From contig RFKQ01000025.1 of the NCBI GenBank assembly GCA_003694635.1, forward strand, positions 1 through 35,663: a DNA stretch of 35,663 nt. Reading direction: 5' to 3'. Positions 25,684 through 33,462 of this stretch are shown piece by piece. The stretch's first letter is position 1, and each line of letters starts with the position of its first letter. Position numbers and translations under genes: made by a program. The notes under the pieces were generated by a model, which saw only the letters and a program-made list of their open reading frames with translations, was not told the DNA's origin and did not search any database. The DNA is from Planctomycetota bacterium (lineage in GTDB: Bacteria; Planctomycetota; J132).

Positions 25684-26475
25684 CTAAAAATATACTCCCG
25701 CACCAAACTTCAACGGCAACGCATACAAATTATCACTCCCCCGAAGCAAAGAACCTGTCTCCACAATCACCACCTCCCCCTCCACCATCAAAAAAAATTT
25801 TCCGTAAAAACGCCACTCCACCCCAAAACCCAACAAAATCGTCAAGGACTCACCCCCACCAAAAATCCGAACCTTCTCATCCGCACTCAGATTTACCCCA
25901 TCCGCCTTAAGTACCGCCGGGAAAGAATCGTAAACACTCACCCCCAAAGCTCCACGAAAATACGGCTGCAAAACCAACTCCTCCTCCCCCTCAAACGCAT
26001 AGTACTTCGCCCCCACCAAAATAGACGTCAGCTCCCAACCCCCAAACTCCATATCCAACCGAAAATTGGGAAGGCTAAAATGCCCATTCTTCTGAGCAAA
26101 CGACGAAAAACCCACCGAAACGAAAAACTGTATAGACGGCAACGCCCGAATAGAAAGCTCCAACTCCCCCCCCAACCCCGTGTCCGTAAGGTTGTCATAA
26201 CTGTAGTCGTTGTTGCGAAATCGCGCCGCATTTCCCCGCAAATGGTTGAGTCCGAATTTTAAACTCAAACCAAACTCCACGGGAAAAACCGGCTCAATCT
26301 CCAACTCTTTCGCAGAACTTAACCCAGGCGGAGGCGGCACCTCAAAAGCAAATCCAGAAAACAAGGAAAGCGAAAAATCCTTCTCCCCCTCCAACGTCCC
26401 CCCCATAAGGGGGGAAACCCAAACCAAGGAAAAAAATACCACCCAAACAAACATTCCAAAAAATCCTCTACTCAT
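25684..26475 (-). CDS. Probable outer-membrane beta-barrel protein
   Basis: The 263-residue product has a signal peptide (about 1-25, ending near PLMGG). Alternating hydrophobic/polar strands run to the C-terminus, which ends in Phe preceded by an aromatic strand (GAGVYF), typical of outer-membrane barrels. I do not recognise a specific family; it does not look like FadL in length. Its ATG overlaps the stop of the biotin carrier gene by 8 bases, so it is translationally coupled to acyl-CoA carboxylase genes. That placement suggests a role in uptake of the pathway's substrate, but this is inference. Confidence 0.72.
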   Translation of the reverse strand: MSRGFFGMFVWVVFFSLVWVSPLMGGTLEGEKDFSLSLFSGFAFEVPPPPGLSSAKELEIEPVFPVEFGLSLKFGLNHLRGNAARFRNNDYSYDNLTDTGLGGELELSIRALPSIQFFVSVGFSSFAQKNGHFSLPNFRLDMEFGGWELTSILVGAKYYAFEGEEELVLQPYFRGALGVSVYDSFPAVLKADGVNLSADEKVRIFGGGESLTILLGFGVEWRFYGKFFLMVEGEVVIVETGSLLRGSDNLYALPLKFGAGVYF

Positions 26476-26971
26476 ATCGCATCAATACCTGATCCTTACT
26501 CACCGATTGATGAGGCTCTACACAAACCTCTTGAACCTTTCCAGAACGCTTGGCCTTCAGCTCCGTCTCCATTTTCATCGCCTCCAAAATAAATAAAATC
26601 TCCCCCTTCTCCACCTCCTGGCCCCGCTGAACCCTCACCTCCAGAATATTTCCCGGCATCGGCGCCTGCTCCAGATTTCCCTCCCCCCCCTCCGAAGAAG
26701 AAGTAAGCAGCGAAACCTCACTCTGAACAACCGCGCGAAATACCTCCTCCCCCAAACGTACGTGCCAAGTATTCTGGCCTATCCGCTGGGGAACACAGCG
26801 GATCACCCTCTCCCCCCAACGCAAAAGATAAGCGCCACTGCTTTCGGAAAACTCCACCGTGTACCGCTGACCAGAAACCTCTAAATGAAAGCAATCCCCC
26901 TCCAACCTCTGAACGCTCACCTCCCGCTTCGGGGAAGAAACCTCCAAAAATTCTACAAAATATTTCCTCAT
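26468..26971 (-). CDS. Biotin carboxyl carrier protein of an acyl-CoA carboxylase
   Basis: The 167-residue product has a C-terminal biotinyl domain (about 100-167) with the motif EAMKMET and biotinylated K133. Residues 1-90 are a beta-rich region like the segment preceding the carrier domain in propionyl/methylcrotonyl-CoA carboxylase alpha chains. So here that alpha chain appears split into this gene and the biotin carboxylase upstream. Ribosome site GGAAAGGATAGAG. It lies 46 bases after the biotin carboxylase stop. Confidence 0.93.
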   Translation of the reverse strand: MRKYFVEFLEVSSPKREVSVQRLEGDCFHLEVSGQRYTVEFSESSGAYLLRWGERVIRCVPQRIGQNTWHVRLGEEVFRAVVQSEVSLLTSSSEGGEGNLEQAPMPGNILEVRVQRGQEVEKGEILFILEAMKMETELKAKRSGKVQEVCVEPHQSVSKDQVLMRYE

Positions 26972-27017
26972 CTCTATCCTTTCCTACCAGGAAAGATTCG
27001 CATAACCAAAAACTTCC

Positions 27018-28502
27018 CTATATCCACCCCCGCCTCATGGAAAAAATCCGACCAGAAAGCTTCCAAGGATTTTTCCCCCCCTCCGAAGAAGCTATCCTCG
27101 CCTTCGGATCATCCTGCAAATAGGCCACAAAAGCCGCCACCGCCGCCGCCCTATCCAAATCGGATAAGGAATAGCGCGGCGCCAATTCCTCCTCCAACGA
27201 ACGTGTGTGGTACTCATCGCGAAGAAATGCCGGATCCTCTAAAACCTGCCGAGCGTACGAAATGTTGGTCATCACCCCCTGAATGTGAAACTCCTCCAAC
27301 GCCCCCACCGCCCGCTGCTGAGCCTGCCGACGATCCCTGCCATAAGCGATAAGCTTCGCCAATAAAGAATCGTAATAAGGCGTGATCTCCTGACCCAAAT
27401 ACAAAGAACTATCCAACCGAATGCCCGGCCCACCCGGCAACTCAAGAGCCGTAATCCTCCCCACCGACGGCATGAAATTCTCATACGGATCCTCCGCCAA
27501 AATCCGCACCTCAATCGCATGCCCCCGGGGAGAAAGATCGCAAGGTAGCGCCAAATCCCCCGATGCCACCCGAAGCTGAAGCTCCACCAAATCCAATCCA
27601 TACACCAACTCCGTGACCGGATGCTCTACCTGCAAACGAGTGTTCATTTCCAAAAAATAAAAACGTTCCTCCCTATCTACCAAAAACTCCACCGTCCCTG
27701 CACCCCTGTAGCCAATAGAAGCACCCGCCTGCTGCGCCGCACGATGAAGACGCTCCCGAGTACTCTCCGAAATAAAACTACATGGAGCCTCCTCAATCAT
27801 CTTCTGGTGCCGCCGCTGGAGTGAACAATCCCGCTCCCCAATGCTAACGCAATTCCCCTCACCATCCCCAAAAATCTGTACCTCCACATGACGAGCAAAG
27901 GGAATATAACGCTCAAAATAAATGGATTCACTGCCAAACGCAGCCTTGGCCTCCGAACGAGCCCGCTCAAAAGCATTGGAAAGCTCCTCCAAACTGTGCA
28001 CAATCCGCATCCCCTTGCCACCTCCCCCCCCCTGCGCCTTCAACATCAACGGAAATCCTACCTCCCCCGCCGCCTCCTCCAACCGCGCAGGGGAAACCGC
28101 CTCCTCTGTGCCCGGAATCACCGGCACACCCGCTGCCTTCATCGCCGCCCGTGCCGCCACCTTGTCCCCCATCCAAGCAATGCAACGACTGCTTGGACCT
28201 ATCCACGTCAACGGCGAATCCTCCACCAAGCGTGCAAACTCCGCATTCTCCGCCAAAAAACCATACCCCGGATGCAACCCATCACAACCACTCGAGAGAC
28301 CTATCCGAAGAATCTGCTCCATGTCCAAATAATGACCCTCCTCCCCCTCCAAAGGATACGCCTCATCACTGCAGCGAACATACAGCTCATCCCTGTCCCA
28401 AGGCGAATAAATCGCCACCGTCTGAACCCCTAAGCTGCGACAAGTGCGTATCACCCGCAACGCAATCTCTCCACGATTGGCAACCAAAACCTTCTTTAAC
28501 AT
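27018..28502 (-). CDS. Biotin carboxylase subunit of an acyl-CoA carboxylase
   Basis: The 494-residue ATP-grasp enzyme carboxylates biotin on the carrier protein using bicarbonate and ATP. Motifs: KVLVANRGEIALRVIR at the N-terminus, HPGYGFLAEN, the Gly-rich ATP loop GGGGGKGM (158-165), RDCSLQRRHQK and EMNTRLQVEHPVTE (285-298). About 45 residues extend beyond the usual AccC length, like the linker in carboxylase alpha chains. The start has GAAGGAG. The carboxyltransferase partner is not in the window. Neighbouring acyl-CoA dehydrogenases point to catabolic substrates (propionyl- or methylcrotonyl-CoA) rather than acetyl-CoA, but this is inferred. Confidence 0.95.
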   Translation of the reverse strand: MLKKVLVANRGEIALRVIRTCRSLGVQTVAIYSPWDRDELYVRCSDEAYPLEGEEGHYLDMEQILRIGLSSGCDGLHPGYGFLAENAEFARLVEDSPLTWIGPSSRCIAWMGDKVAARAAMKAAGVPVIPGTEEAVSPARLEEAAGEVGFPLMLKAQGGGGGKGMRIVHSLEELSNAFERARSEAKAAFGSESIYFERYIPFARHVEVQIFGDGEGNCVSIGERDCSLQRRHQKMIEEAPCSFISESTRERLHRAAQQAGASIGYRGAGTVEFLVDREERFYFLEMNTRLQVEHPVTELVYGLDLVELQLRVASGDLALPCDLSPRGHAIEVRILAEDPYENFMPSVGRITALELPGGPGIRLDSSLYLGQEITPYYDSLLAKLIAYGRDRRQAQQRAVGALEEFHIQGVMTNISYARQVLEDPAFLRDEYHTRSLEEELAPRYSLSDLDRAAAVAAFVAYLQDDPKARIASSEGGKNPWKLSGRIFSMRRGWI

Positions 28503-28557
28503 CGCTTCTCCTTCAAAACCCTCTAAAGACTTCCGAAAAACCCCCCGCTACAAAACC

Positions 28558-30273
28558 CTACCTTCTGTAGCGACGATAACCGGAATACCAAGAAGCCGAC
28601 TTTATCTCCCGAATAGCCCGCCGGGCCGCCTGCCGAACCTCGGGATCAGGATCTGTATAAGAAACCCGACGAAGAAGAGAAAGCACTCTCCCTCTAGGAA
28701 AAACCCCTGACTTCAAGAACTCTATTATCTTCAACTTTACAACGGAATGCGCCTGCAAATCCTCTAAAATATGGGAAAAATTGGCCAAAACCTGAGGATC
28801 CTTTGCCCCCGCCACCCGCACAAAAGCCTCCACCGCTTGCGCCCGCACGTAAAGATCCAGGTCATTGTACAACGCCTGACGAATGATCGGCAACGCCGGA
28901 CCAGCCCCCGCCCCCAACCTCCCCAACGTCCGCAGTATCTGCCGACGGACCATCGGCTCGCTTTCCCGACGAAATGCCTCCACCAGCGCCGGAACAGCCG
29001 ACAACGCCGGAGGTCCAAAATCCCCTAAAACCTCCACAAACTCTCTCCGTACATAAGCGTCGGACTCCTTACTCAACGCCTCCAAAAGCGCCGGTATCGA
29101 TGAGGCCCCGCGCCCCCCCATCCGACTAAGCGCCCACGCCGCACTACGGCGAACTCGCGGACTCCAGTCCTGAAGCTTCTCCTCTAAAAACTCTACCCCC
29201 ATCACCGGCCCAAGATCCCGAACAACCTCCCCCCGAAAATCCCCATCCAAATGATAAGCTAACACCATCACCAAAACCGCTAAAGCCAAAAAAACTAAAG
29301 TAGCACGAACCATAAACCGCTTTAATTTCCTCCAACCCTTGCCCAAATAAGAAAAAATGGGCACCATACCCCGAGACAAATCCGAAGGAAAAGAAGCTTC
29401 CTCCTCACGATCCAAAGGCGCCTCCTCCAAACAACCCTTAAGCTCTCGGCACAATTGCCAAGCGCTCTGATACCGCTTCTCCCGAACCGCTAAGCATTTC
29501 TTGATCACCCTGTCCACCCACGAGGGAAGATCACCGCGAACCTCCGATGGAAGCGTCATCCCCGATGGTAACTGGCGAGTCAACAGCTGATAAAACACCA
29601 CCCCCAACGAATAAATGTCCGTGCGCTCATCCAACGCCTCCCCCCGCCTCTGCTCCGGGCTCATGTACTCCAATGTACCCACCACCTGCCCCATCACCGA
29701 AAGCTGCTCCACCGATAAAAGAGAAGGATGAACCTGCCTCGCCTCCGCCTCCGTGGCAAGAACCAACTCCCCCTCCTCGGTGCGTATCACCTTATCCAGA
29801 ATCTTGGCCAAACCAAAATCGGCGATCTTTACCTTCCCCCCCTTCCCCAAAAGAATATTGCTTGGCTTAATGTCCCGATGAATCACCCCCTCGCGATGGG
29901 CATAAGCCAACGCCTCCGCACACTGGAGGATGATTTTTCCCGCCTTAAAGACACTAAACTCGGTTTTCCATTCCTCTAAATGCCTCCTTAAATCCGCCCC
30001 CTCCACATACTCCATCACGTAATAGTAAATTCCTCCCTCCTCACCCATATCCCTCACCTGAACAATATGCGGATGAGAAAGCTTGTGCATCGCCCGGGCT
30101 TCCTGCTCAAAACGCCGCCGGAGCTCCGCTTTGGAAGCAAAGCCCTCCGGCAAGGTCTTGATCGCCACCACCTCCCCCAACCGCATATGCTCGGCCTTCC
30201 AAACCGTCCCCATCCCCCCTTCCCCAATTTTTTCCAAAATCCTATAATTGCCCAACTGAGACGGTGCGCTCAT
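28558..30273 (-). CDS. Transmembrane Ser/Thr protein kinase with extracytoplasmic HEAT repeats
   Basis: The 571-residue product has a Hanks-type kinase domain (about 10-285): G-loop GEGGMG (17-22), Lys39 in AIKT, HRDIKPSN (132-139), DFG (152-154) and MSPEQRRGE (204-212), with a long activation loop of about 45 residues. One membrane helix follows at about 322-341. Residues about 365-565 hold roughly five or six HEAT/PBS-lyase-type repeats (for example SPRVRRSAAWALSRMG and DPDPEVRQAARRAIREI), expected outside the cytoplasm. The ATG at 30273 is preferred over a TTG 30 bases upstream because AAAGGA lies at good distance. It heads the co-directional run with the carboxylase and dehydrogenase genes (55-base gap). 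Confidence 0.92.
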   Translation of the reverse strand: MSAPSQLGNYRILEKIGEGGMGTVWKAEHMRLGEVVAIKTLPEGFASKAELRRRFEQEARAMHKLSHPHIVQVRDMGEEGGIYYYVMEYVEGADLRRHLEEWKTEFSVFKAGKIILQCAEALAYAHREGVIHRDIKPSNILLGKGGKVKIADFGLAKILDKVIRTEEGELVLATEAEARQVHPSLLSVEQLSVMGQVVGTLEYMSPEQRRGEALDERTDIYSLGVVFYQLLTRQLPSGMTLPSEVRGDLPSWVDRVIKKCLAVREKRYQSAWQLCRELKGCLEEAPLDREEEASFPSDLSRGMVPIFSYLGKGWRKLKRFMVRATLVFLALAVLVMVLAYHLDGDFRGEVVRDLGPVMGVEFLEEKLQDWSPRVRRSAAWALSRMGGRGASSIPALLEALSKESDAYVRREFVEVLGDFGPPALSAVPALVEAFRRESEPMVRRQILRTLGRLGAGAGPALPIIRQALYNDLDLYVRAQAVEAFVRVAGAKDPQVLANFSHILEDLQAHSVVKLKIIEFLKSGVFPRGRVLSLLRRVSYTDPDPEVRQAARRAIREIKSASWYSGYRRYRR

Positions 30274-30351
30274 CCTTCCCGTCCTTTCTAGCGAATTTCG
30301 CAACCCAAGGCTTCCGTAGCGATTTTTGCTAAAACTCCATTTTCGTTCCCT

Positions 30352-30380
30352 ATCGTAGCACCCTTCTCCGCATTTTTCAA
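30352..30380 (-). promoter_or_regulatory. Probable promoter of the kinase-carboxylase gene run
   Basis: On the reverse strand TTGAAA (30380-30375), 17 bases, TACGAT (30357-30352). Each hexamer matches most consensus positions and the spacing is ideal. The kinase start is about 80 bases downstream. Confidence 0.55.
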
Positions 30381-30419
30381 GAGAAAAAAAGGATTTTTGC
30401 CCCCCACCTCTGAGAATTT

Positions 30420-30702
30420 CAAAGAAGGAAATTCAGCGCCATACAGAATCGCGGCGCGGGCGTGGAGGCGAAAGCGGATTCAGCATGATATGAGCAGAAA
30501 ACCATAGACCTATACGCAAAAAGGACCTACAAGTAAGGAGGAAAGGCGGAAACCCGTGCCGCAGGGCAGCGAGGATTGAGCCGGATATACACCCCCGAGG
30601 CGGAATCCCGTGCAGCGCAGAGAAGTGGAGGCCTTGCGCCCTCCACCAAGTTGGACCGCAAGAGGGAGCGGGCGAGCTATTTTTTTTCGCCCACTTTTCC
30701 GC
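30420..30702. other. GC-rich non-coding segment with direct repeats and hairpins (candidate ncRNA or repeat element)
   Basis: I see no believable gene here. The segment is markedly richer in G and C than its surroundings and lacks the C-over-G bias of the given strand. It contains two copies of an 18-base element (30545-30562 and 30599-30616, 16 of 18 or so identical, 54-base period). A hairpin lies at 30625-30631/30640-30646. A second inverted pair, GGGCGA/TCGCCC, lies at 30670-30675/30687-30692 around a T-run. Either a structured RNA or a copy of an interspersed repeat would explain this. It does not match the RNase P, tmRNA or SRP RNA conserved cores I know. Confidence 0.5.
30545..30616 (+). 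repeat. Pair of 18-base direct repeats
   Basis: The elements at 30545-30562 and 30599-30616 both read GGCGGAA-A/T-CCCGTGC then C/A and GC. They are spaced 54 bases apart and sit within the GC-rich non-coding segment. Confidence 0.75.
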
Positions 30703-31521
30703 TCACTCTCCCTTCCGAATGCTTGTGGCCCCTCCGTTGGGGTTCTGCCCGCCTTCCCCCCTCTTGCGATGCAGTGAGCGCTTTTGCAACCATCCTCTGA
30801 CTTGCTTCACCACCCAACGAATGTGCTCAGAATAGACCTGAGCTCCTAGCGGCAAACGGGTCAAATCCCTCAAAATTCTTAGCGCCTTCTTCCGCTCCTC
30901 CAGGTCCTTCTGCTCCAACAACTCCAAAAGCGCAGGAACCGCCTCCACATACCCTCGCTTGCCCAGCGCTAGGGCCGCCCCCCGGCGCAAACGAAAGGAT
31001 ACACCACGCTCCAAAAACCTCATCAACTCCCCAATTCCTCCCAGCGCTGCAATCTTCTCCGCCAAACGCTCCGCCTCCCTCGTGTACTCGTACGCCACCG
31101 CTGGCTTGCCCTCCAGAGCGCGAAAACGCGCCAACAATTTCTCCAACCTCCGACGCACCGGAAGAGAAATATCCTCTAAATAGTAGCCGTGAAGAGCAAT
31201 TTCCTGAGGATTGGAAGGGTACCTCAAAAAATCCCGCCGCAAACGATACACCCGCACAATCTCCAACTTCCCCACCGAAGGTTTTAATCGACACACCAAA
31301 TAATGCGGCTTGCGATAAATCAAAAAATACCCCCCAGACAACGCCACCATCCGATCCCCCTCCGCAAGGACCTTCATCGCCAACTGGTGAGGCCTCGTCT
31401 GCTGCCTATCCGCCTCTTTGCCCCGGGAAAACCAAAAAGCACAAAGCCATAAACTCCCCAACCACAACACCCCCACCAGCCACCACTTTCTCCGCTTTTC
31501 ATTTTCACGCATCAAAGGCAT
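30703..31521 (-). CDS. Membrane-anchored HEAT-repeat protein
   Basis: The 272-residue product has a single N-terminal membrane helix (about 13-31). A middle region of no recognised family (about 40-150) is followed by HEAT-like repeats (about 165-235, e.g. SFRLRRGAALALGKRGYVEAVPALLELLEQKD) and a basic tail. The ATG at 31521 has AAGGGGG about 8 bases upstream. An in-frame start at 31605 would lie inside the upstream gene's terminator and is unlikely. It shares HEAT-type repeats with the kinase gene downstream, on the same strand. Function unknown. Confidence 0.78.
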   Translation of the reverse strand: MPLMRENEKRRKWWLVGVLWLGSLWLCAFWFSRGKEADRQQTRPHQLAMKVLAEGDRMVALSGGYFLIYRKPHYLVCRLKPSVGKLEIVRVYRLRRDFLRYPSNPQEIALHGYYLEDISLPVRRRLEKLLARFRALEGKPAVAYEYTREAERLAEKIAALGGIGELMRFLERGVSFRLRRGAALALGKRGYVEAVPALLELLEQKDLEERKKALRILRDLTRLPLGAQVYSEHIRWVVKQVRGWLQKRSLHRKRGEGGQNPNGGATSIRKGE

Positions 31522-31563
31522 CGCCAAACCCCCTTGCCTGCGTAAAATGAGCTCCGTAGCACC

Positions 31564-31598
31564 AAAAAACGGTGTGCCCCCCTCTCGAAGGGCACACC
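31564..31598 (-). terminator. Intrinsic terminator after the Ig-repeat protein gene
   Basis: On the reverse strand GGTGTGCCC and GGGCACACC (31598-31590 and 31579-31571) form a 9-bp GC-rich stem with a 10-base loop. TTTTTT follows one base after the stem. It lies 28 bases after the stop of the gene it serves. Confidence 0.9.
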
Positions 31599-31625
31599 GA
31601 AACACTCACAAATATTGGAAAGCTC

Positions 31626-33149
31626 TCAGTTGCCGCCAAGCTTCTTGACCGTCACCGTGCGGTTGCCCGAAGGATCCACCGCAATGATCACCACCTTTTT
31701 CACCCGCATAATGTCAATCTGAGCCTTCCACTTCCCCTCCACCACAGGCACCTCTACCCCATTGACCCATACCCGGGAGCCCGGCTTGTCCACAGTGCCG
31801 TTGATCCACACCTTAAAGCTCACCTTCGGGGGAGTGGCGTCCACCTGAATTTTCACCGAAGCTGTGGAACGATTGCCAGCAATATCCTCCCCCACCGCCA
31901 CAATGGTATAGCGGCCATCCTTGGGAAAGGACAACAAAGCGGAAAAGGTGTTCTTTATCTTCGCCTTCTTCGCCAATACGCCGTTGATGCTCACCTTGGA
32001 GAGATTCCTGTCCACCGCCTTCACCACCACCGTTATCTTCCGACGAGGAAGCTTAGAACCGTCCATGGGATACAAAACCGACACCTGGGGCGCTGTTTGA
32101 TCGGAATAAACCATCACACTGGCCTGGCTGGAATTTCCAGCTTTATCATAAGCCACCGCCCGAATGGTATTCTTGCCCTCTTTCAACGCCACCGAAGCGG
32201 TAAAGTTGGGCCCCTTCCCCAACACCGTCGCCCTTTTGCCATTGACCAAGACCTTGGCAATTCCACCCTGGTCCTGCGCCCTTCCCACCACCTGCACCAC
32301 TTTGTCCTTGAGAATAGTGCCAGAAGAGGGATAAAGAATCTGAACCTTCGGGGCAACCACATCCCTAGGCTTCGGAGCAGCTTTTCCTACCTCCAGCTCA
32401 ATTCTGTTGGCAGTGGTGCGTACCACCTTTAAAGACGGCGAAGAACACTGAAGCAAATAGCGCTCCAAATCCACCCGATTGCCTTTGTACACCACATCCC
32501 AAATACCGGTCTGCTTCAGAAAAGAACGCCGAGCAAAACGCAACACTTTTGAACCAGCCTTCAGATACCTCTCCAAAGCGCTGAGCTGCGTGTAATCACA
32601 TTTGGAAACCACCACCTCAAAGGTGGCATTCTGAAAAGCCGCCTTCGCCCAAAAAGCACGAATCTTTTTGGCCATTAACAGCGCTAACTTCTTCCCCAAC
32701 CGCACCAAAACACGAGTGGTGGAAGTCTCCGAAGGAAAACGCAAACTCTTGGAATAAATCACTTGCGCCGTGTCTACCACGATCGCCTTCATCGAAATGT
32801 GCGCCCGGTAATAGCGATACGTCCGCCCATACACCTCCCGCTCATTGGAAAAAATCCAATTCACCTTCCCCGTCAGGATCACCTCAATCCCATAGCGATA
32901 TTTCAATGCCAGCAACTTATTCTTATCCCCGCTCGCAAGGGCTGCATCTACTTCCTTAATATTGCGTAACTGATCCCTATCCTTGAGCTTGAAATTCTGC
33001 GCTAGCAATACCTCCTCCACCGTCCCCTGCACCAAATCGGTGTGAGATCCCTTCAAGTACACCAAAACGCGGGGAAGCGGACGAGTGCCTGCCAAAAGCG
33101 GTGTGGAAAATAAACAAACCAACAGACATAAAACAGCTAATTTTCTCAT
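31626..33149 (-). CDS. Secreted protein with Ig-like repeats and a TolB/FlgO-like N-terminal region
   Basis: The 507-residue product has a signal peptide (1-20, cut after LLA). Residues about 25-165 (PRVLVYLKGSHTDLVQGTVEEVLLAQNFKLKDRDQ and on) have the alternating pattern of periplasmic TolB-N/FlgO/CsgG-like domains, a weak match. From about residue 260 to the end come two complete and one partial Ig-like repeats of the 'AP-V-I--P--G----...V-G-A-D--G-I--V-VNG' type, each ending with an 'A-D-AGN' turn. Such repeats serve in adhesion or as spacers. The ATG at 33149 has GGGAGC about 10 bases upstream; an ATG three codons earlier has the site too close. It ends at a strong terminator. Confidence 0.8.
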   Translation of the reverse strand: MRKLAVLCLLVCLFSTPLLAGTRPLPRVLVYLKGSHTDLVQGTVEEVLLAQNFKLKDRDQLRNIKEVDAALASGDKNKLLALKYRYGIEVILTGKVNWIFSNEREVYGRTYRYYRAHISMKAIVVDTAQVIYSKSLRFPSETSTTRVLVRLGKKLALLMAKKIRAFWAKAAFQNATFEVVVSKCDYTQLSALERYLKAGSKVLRFARRSFLKQTGIWDVVYKGNRVDLERYLLQCSSPSLKVVRTTANRIELEVGKAAPKPRDVVAPKVQILYPSSGTILKDKVVQVVGRAQDQGGIAKVLVNGKRATVLGKGPNFTASVALKEGKNTIRAVAYDKAGNSSQASVMVYSDQTAPQVSVLYPMDGSKLPRRKITVVVKAVDRNLSKVSINGVLAKKAKIKNTFSALLSFPKDGRYTIVAVGEDIAGNRSTASVKIQVDATPPKVSFKVWINGTVDKPGSRVWVNGVEVPVVEGKWKAQIDIMRVKKVVIIAVDPSGNRTVTVKKLGGN

Positions 33150-33158
33150 TTTAAACAT

Positions 33159-33462
33159 GCTCCCAAAACAAAATTTTACATTTTTTCGATGAGCTCTTCA
33201 TTGCAAAGAAAACTTTTTCAAAAAAACCCTTTTTCCATTCAAGTTCTTCTGGAGAAAAGACGATACCTTTCTTAGAAAAATTTAAAGTTTTTCCAGTTTT
33301 TTACTCCAAAACGCTCTTTAACAACGAAAGAACACAAAAAATGACAAAATAATGCCAAAATTTATATACCCCCAAAAGGTGAGCCTAGATTTTATCTAAA
33401 TGGAAATAAAAACAGCAGAGGGGAAAGCCCCTCTGCCAAAAGAATCTAAACGAAAAATTCTC
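33159..33462 (-). other. AT-rich intergenic region between GH25 and Ig-repeat genes
   Basis: Apart from the GH25 terminator, this stretch holds about 250 AT-rich bases with many A- and T-runs. I see no gene and no promoter strong enough to annotate, although the terminator on one side implies the Ig-repeat gene has its own promoter here. Confidence 0.6.
33407..33436 (-). terminator. Intrinsic terminator after the GH25 gene
   Basis: On the reverse strand GCAGAGGGG (33436-33428) pairs with CCCCTCTGC (33423-33415) around a 4-base loop. TGTTTTTATTT follows. It lies 26 bases after the stop codon. Confidence 0.92.

Noticed and set aside
26885-28570. Several forward open frames of 67-181 codons opposite the carboxylase genes
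   Set aside because: They are antisense shadows of well-conserved biotin carboxylase and carrier genes. They are rich in Pro/Arg/His because of the strand bias and have no family motifs.
30541-30660. RNase P RNA or tmRNA in the GC-rich segment
   Set aside because: A GAGGAAAG-like string resembles the RNase P core, but the remaining conserved cores of either RNA, and the tRNA-like CCA end of tmRNA, could not be found.
30576-30800. Forward 74-codon open frame in the GC-rich non-coding segment
   Set aside because: It overlaps the 3' end of the reverse HEAT gene and has no ribosome site. Its sequence is low-complexity and explained by the repeats, so it is more likely non-coding.
31522-31605. 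N-terminal extension of the HEAT protein (start at 31605)
   Set aside because: These codons lie across the terminator of the preceding gene; the ATG at 31521 has a good ribosome site and leads directly into the membrane helix.
31572-32432. Forward 286-codon open frame opposite the Ig-repeat gene
   Set aside because: Its His/Pro/Arg-rich translation mirrors the reverse gene. It begins inside that gene's terminator and has no ribosome site or recognisable domain.
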